Shown piece by piece: positions 7,217 to 9,129 of a stretch of 9,129 nucleotides of DNA. The translations under genes were made by a program, and so were the position numbers. Position 1 is the first letter of the stretch; each line of letters opens with the position of its first letter. Under the pieces are notes generated by a model, which was given only the letters and a program-made list of their open reading frames with translations, was not told the origin of the DNA and made no database searches. The DNA comes from CAYSHJ01 sp964589725 (GTDB lineage: Bacteria > Planctomycetota > Planctomycetia > Planctomycetales > Planctomycetaceae), in the NCBI GenBank assembly GCA_964589725.1, contig CAZPUJ010000136.1, positions 1-9,129 on the forward strand, read 5' to 3'.

Positions 7217-7450
7217 CTAGAACGCCGCGGACATCACCGCGGGTTCCAGCTCAGACTGCGCCTCGTCGCACTCCTCGAACATGTCTCCGTCATTGCCCCC
7301 GCAGTACAACACCTCTTCACGGTAGTAAGGAAGGCGATTCGGCGTTTCAATTCCGATCCGCACGTAGCCCTCTTGAATCTCCAGCACCGTCACCACAATG
7401 TCGTTACCAATCACCAATCCCTCGTTCACACTGCGGGAGATGAAATGCAT
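7217..7450 (-). CDS. csrA: CsrA-family carbon storage / translational regulator
   Basis: CsrA/RsmA is a small dimeric RNA-binding protein that recognises GGA motifs, often over ribosome sites, and blocks or alters translation. The first 52 residues align with the family: IGNDIVVTVLEIQEGYVRIGIETP (14-37), then YYREEVLY (42-49), in which Arg44 is the key RNA-contacting residue. The N-terminus is divergent: MHFISRSVNEG instead of the usual MLxLTRxxGE, with Ile at position 4. It is 77 residues long against a usual 60-65. The extra part is an acidic tail (53-77, with GDMFEECDEAQSELE). AGGA at 7458-7461 lies seven bases before the ATG. The usual neighbours fliW and flagellin genes are not present; it sits upstream of uppS-cdsA and divergent from a dehydrogenase. 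The family call is firm, while the RNA targets are unknown. Confidence 0.92.
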   Translation of the reverse strand: MHFISRSVNEGLVIGNDIVVTVLEIQEGYVRIGIETPNRLPYYREEVLYCGGNDGDMFEECDEAQSELEPAVMSAAF

Positions 7451-7518
7451 GTCGATTTCCTCTGAGTTTCGTTGAAAGACAGGAACCAGAAGATGAATCC
7501 CGTGAAGCGCTCAGACAT

Positions 7519-7541
7519 TCTGACGTTGGGTCTTCGTCAGA
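7519..7541 (-). repeat. Inverted repeat in the csrA leader region
   Basis: TCTGACG and CGTCAGA form a perfect 7-bp stem around a 9-base loop, 69-91 bases upstream of the csrA start. It could be a leader hairpin if the csrA transcript begins upstream of it, or a protein-binding site. A second short pairing, TCAGA-cat-TCTGA (7511-7523), competes with it. Confidence 0.4.
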
Positions 7542-7622
7542 GCAAGCGGTCATAAGCACGAAAAAAAAACTCGTGAGGAACTGCACTCCGCAGTCTTGAC
7601 AGAACGTGACGAGGCGATCGCT

Positions 7623-7636
7623 TGTCGCACGCGACA
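7623..7636. repeat. Perfect palindrome upstream of the dehydrogenase gene
   Basis: TGTCGC-ac-GCGACA is a perfect 6-bp inverted repeat with a 2-base centre, 54-67 bases before the dehydrogenase start. It is immediately followed by GCGA-TTTT-TCGC (7637-7648), another small inverted repeat. The position and symmetry suit a dimeric repressor operator, but this is inference from symmetry only. Confidence 0.4.
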
Positions 7637-7689
7637 GCGATTTTTCGCGGAATTCTGTGGGTATTTTCAAAATCGAAGGATCATCGGCC

Positions 7690-8715
7690 ATGTCGTCGAC
7701 AAGCAATCCTGCGCGAAAGCTCGTCATCTTTCCGGCAATCGAGCTTGCGCGTCTCGATCAAATCCAATTTGTCGCGGGCTGCATAGGGATCAGCAATTGC
7801 CTCACGCCCCACGAGGCTTCTGAAAACATCCGCGATGCGGAGGCGTTCTTTGGCAAGCTGACGCCTGAAATTCTCGCCTTGGCTCGAAAACTGCGCTGGG
7901 TGCAATCGCCGACCGCCAGTTTGGAGCATTATCTGTTTCCGGAACTGATCGCGCATCCGAGCGTGTTGACGAACATGCGCGGACTGTTCTCCGACGTTAT
8001 CGCGGATCATGTTCTGGGGATGGTGCTTTGTTTCGCGAGGAATCTACACGTTTACGTGCGGCGTCAAATGCGGGCTGACTGGGCGCCAGTCGGTGGCGAA
8101 TCGGAGCGGACGACGTTCACGAGTGGACCAGCGTCCATTTCGGCGATTGATCGCAGCCACCAACACCTTGCCGATGCCACGCTGGGAGTCGTCGGAGCTG
8201 GTGCCATCGGCGGCGAGGTCTTGCGACGAGCGGCCGCGTTCGGCATGCGGTTGCTGGCTGTCGATCCCCTGCGCCGGAGCGTGCCGGGAGTCCTCGACCA
8301 AGTCTGGCCGACGCAGCGGCTGAACGATTTGTTGGCGGGGTCCGATTACGTTGTCATCGCCGCGCCGCACACACCGGACACGTTCAAGCTGTTTCAAGCC
8401 ACACAATTCGCACAGATGAAGCGGTCGGCCGTGCTGATCAATATCGGACGAGGAGCGATTGTCGATCTGCAAGATTTGACCGACGCGCTGCGCGACGGCG
8501 TAATCGCCGGCGCGGGGCTGGATGTTTTTGAAATCGAACCGCTGCCAGTCGAGCATCCGCTGTGGCGTATGGAAAACGTGATCATCACGCCGCATGTTGC
8601 CGGCACATCGCCGCGGATTGCCGAGCGGCATCTCGCGACGCTGTTGGAAAACGTTCGTCGCTTCGTCGCGGATGAACCGTTGCTCAACGTGGTTGATAAA
8701 GCGAAATGGTTTTGA
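7690..8715 (+). CDS. D-2-hydroxyacid dehydrogenase family protein, NAD-binding
   Basis: This 341-residue oxidoreductase belongs to the family that interconverts 2-hydroxy and 2-keto acids with NAD(P). The N-terminal substrate domain (about 1-105) is followed by the nucleotide-binding domain with LGVVGAGAIGGEVLRR (165-180; GxGxxG at 169-174). Asp192 ends the second strand (AVDP) and favours NAD over NADP. The catalytic set is complete: Arg254 in INIGRGAIVD, Glu283 in DVFEIEPL, and His302 in TPHVAG. A somewhat long linker (about 131-162) precedes the Rossmann fold. The start at 7690 is preferred over an in-frame ATG at 7606 because AAGGA lies nine bases upstream and the 28 extra residues do not look like family sequence. 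The exact substrate (phosphoglycerate, glyoxylate, hydroxypyruvate, lactate) cannot be told. The single-domain length without an ACT domain argues against a long SerA. Confidence 0.92.
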   Translation: MSSTSNPARKLVIFPAIELARLDQIQFVAGCIGISNCLTPHEASENIRDAEAFFGKLTPEILALARKLRWVQSPTASLEHYLFPELIAHPSVLTNMRGLFSDVIADHVLGMVLCFARNLHVYVRRQMRADWAPVGGESERTTFTSGPASISAIDRSHQHLADATLGVVGAGAIGGEVLRRAAAFGMRLLAVDPLRRSVPGVLDQVWPTQRLNDLLAGSDYVVIAAPHTPDTFKLFQATQFAQMKRSAVLINIGRGAIVDLQDLTDALRDGVIAGAGLDVFEIEPLPVEHPLWRMENVIITPHVAGTSPRIAERHLATLLENVRRFVADEPLLNVVDKAKWF

Positions 8716-8728
8716 ACGTGGCGACTCT

Positions 8729-8797
8729 TCGTAGCTGAATTCGCAAGAATTCAGATCGATCGCGCATGCGGCTGAATTCTTGCGAATTCAGCGACGA
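8729..8797. repeat. Nested inverted repeat between convergent genes (possible bidirectional terminator)
   Basis: Arms 8734-8754 and 8772-8792 are perfect 21-bp reverse complements around a 17-base centre, extendable to 26 bp (8729-8754 and 8772-8797) with one mismatch. Each arm is itself an inverted repeat: CTGAATTC and GAATTCAG around GCAA on the left and TTGC on the right. As a result GAATTC occurs four times within 59 bases. RNA from either strand could form one long hairpin or two short ones, the left one with a GNRA-type GCAA tetraloop. It lies between the 3' ends of two convergent genes, the usual place for a bidirectional terminator, but no T-run follows. A dispersed repeat element is an equally good reading. 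Confidence 0.8.
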
Positions 8798-8802
8798 GAG
8801 CC

Positions 8803-9129
8803 TCATCCGCGACCGAGATAAACTTGGTCGCGCGGTAGGACGATCGCTTCCAGAAAGTTGACGTCGGACGGAACCGTCAGCATCGCGAGCGCGGCGTTGG
8901 CGATTGTTTCGATGCTCATCATCGGCTCGGCGTCGCTGGCGAGTCCGCTGTCGGCGCGGCGCTCGACCAACACGTTGCCGGGATGCAAACAACTACAAAC
9001 GATGCCGAACGGTCGGCCGTCGAGCGCCGTCGCTTGCGTCAGTCCCCAAACGCCAAACTTCGCGGCCGTGTACGGAGTCGCGTGCTCGCGCGCGCGCTGG
9101 CCCGAGATCGAACCGATGTTCAAGATGCG
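8803..9129 (-). CDS. Short-chain dehydrogenase/reductase, 5'-truncated by window edge
   Basis: The C-terminal 108 residues are visible; the frame is open through the right edge, so the Rossmann N-terminus with its glycine motif is missing. The visible part opens with the SDR strand RILNIGSISG, in which Ser7 (local numbering) is the likely catalytic serine. It is followed 13 residues later by YTAAK with Tyr20 and Lys24, the active-site pair. HPGNVLVE (48-55) is the usual post-active-site 'PG' segment that lines the cofactor site. The protein ends in a short hydrophilic tail LPRDQVYLGRG. Classical SDRs have about 240-260 residues, so more than half lies beyond the window. It converges on the D-2-hydroxyacid dehydrogenase gene. 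The substrate cannot be inferred. Confidence 0.92.
   Translation of the reverse strand, partial: RILNIGSISGQRAREHATPYTAAKFGVWGLTQATALDGRPFGIVCSCLHPGNVLVERRADSGLASDAEPMMSIETIANAALAMLTVPSDVNFLEAIVLPRDQVYLGRG

Larger units (their letters stand above)
7451..7689. promoter_or_regulatory. Divergent intergenic region between csrA and the dehydrogenase gene
   Basis: This 239-base region contains the leaders of both divergent genes. It holds AGAGGAAA (7456-7463), the csrA ribosome site that also contains a GGA motif. Other elements are an inverted repeat TCTGACG/CGTCAGA (7519-7525 and 7535-7541), a run of nine A at 7561-7569, a TTGACA hexamer (7596-7601) without a convincing -10 partner, and a 14-base palindrome at 7623-7636. 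AAGGA (7676-7680) lies nine bases before the dehydrogenase ATG. Confidence 0.5.

Noticed and set aside
7561..7569. Run of nine A as the T-tract of a minus-strand intrinsic terminator
   Set aside because: No gene ends upstream of it on the minus strand (the region is divergent), and the nearest stem CTGC/GCAG is only 4 bp and 11 bases away.
7606..7689. Upstream in-frame ATG for the D-2-hydroxyacid dehydrogenase
   Set aside because: The 28 extra residues do not resemble the family, and they cover the palindromes. The ATG at 7690 has AAGGA at a proper distance.
8729..8797. CRISPR repeat or insertion-sequence terminal repeats
   Set aside because: There is one pair of inverted arms 17 bases apart with no repeated spacers and no transposase frame between or beside them.

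Overview
The window looks like a stretch of chromosome from a planctomycete (order Planctomycetales, genus not determinable). The evidence is a prepilin-like protein of the DUF1559 type at the left edge, a small secreted Cys-containing protein of a kind I associate with this phylum, a periplasmic redoxin/cytochrome c/copper-monooxygenase-like/EF-hand fusion, and wobble-G/C-rich coding with mixed Shine-Dalgarno (SD) quality. No rRNA, tRNA, transposase, phage gene or CRISPR array was seen.

Layout, left to right. Positions 1-459 (minus) hold the N-terminal 153 codons of a DUF1559-type protein with a type IV prepilin leader. After a gene-free stretch with short palindromes comes a 135-residue secreted protein (750-1157, minus). 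A 205-bp divergent gap separates it from a 638-residue type IIA topoisomerase B subunit (1363-3279, plus; ParE-like length). Only 20 bp later, probably in the same transcript, lies a 663-residue exported multidomain redox protein (3300-5291, plus). A 100-bp convergent gap with a possible hairpin follows.

The minus strand then carries, in transcription order, csrA (7450-7217), uppS (7074-6313) and cdsA (6306-5392). uppS and cdsA are 6 bp apart and form a classical envelope-lipid pair: undecaprenyl diphosphate for peptidoglycan and glycan carriers, and CDP-diacylglycerol for phospholipids. csrA lies 142 bp upstream of uppS with no flagellar partner visible. Divergent from csrA is a D-2-hydroxyacid dehydrogenase (7690-8715, plus). 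It ends just before a striking nested inverted repeat (8729-8797), beyond which the C-terminal part of a short-chain dehydrogenase (8803-9129, minus) converges.

Most of the window is ordinary chromosomal housekeeping. The items most worth a second look are the four-module redox protein, the topoisomerase B subunit with Leu in place of Asp in the EGDSAGG toprim motif, the nested palindrome between convergent genes, and the csrA gene with an acidic tail next to lipid-carrier genes. I do not see a clear defence island or other multigene novel system.
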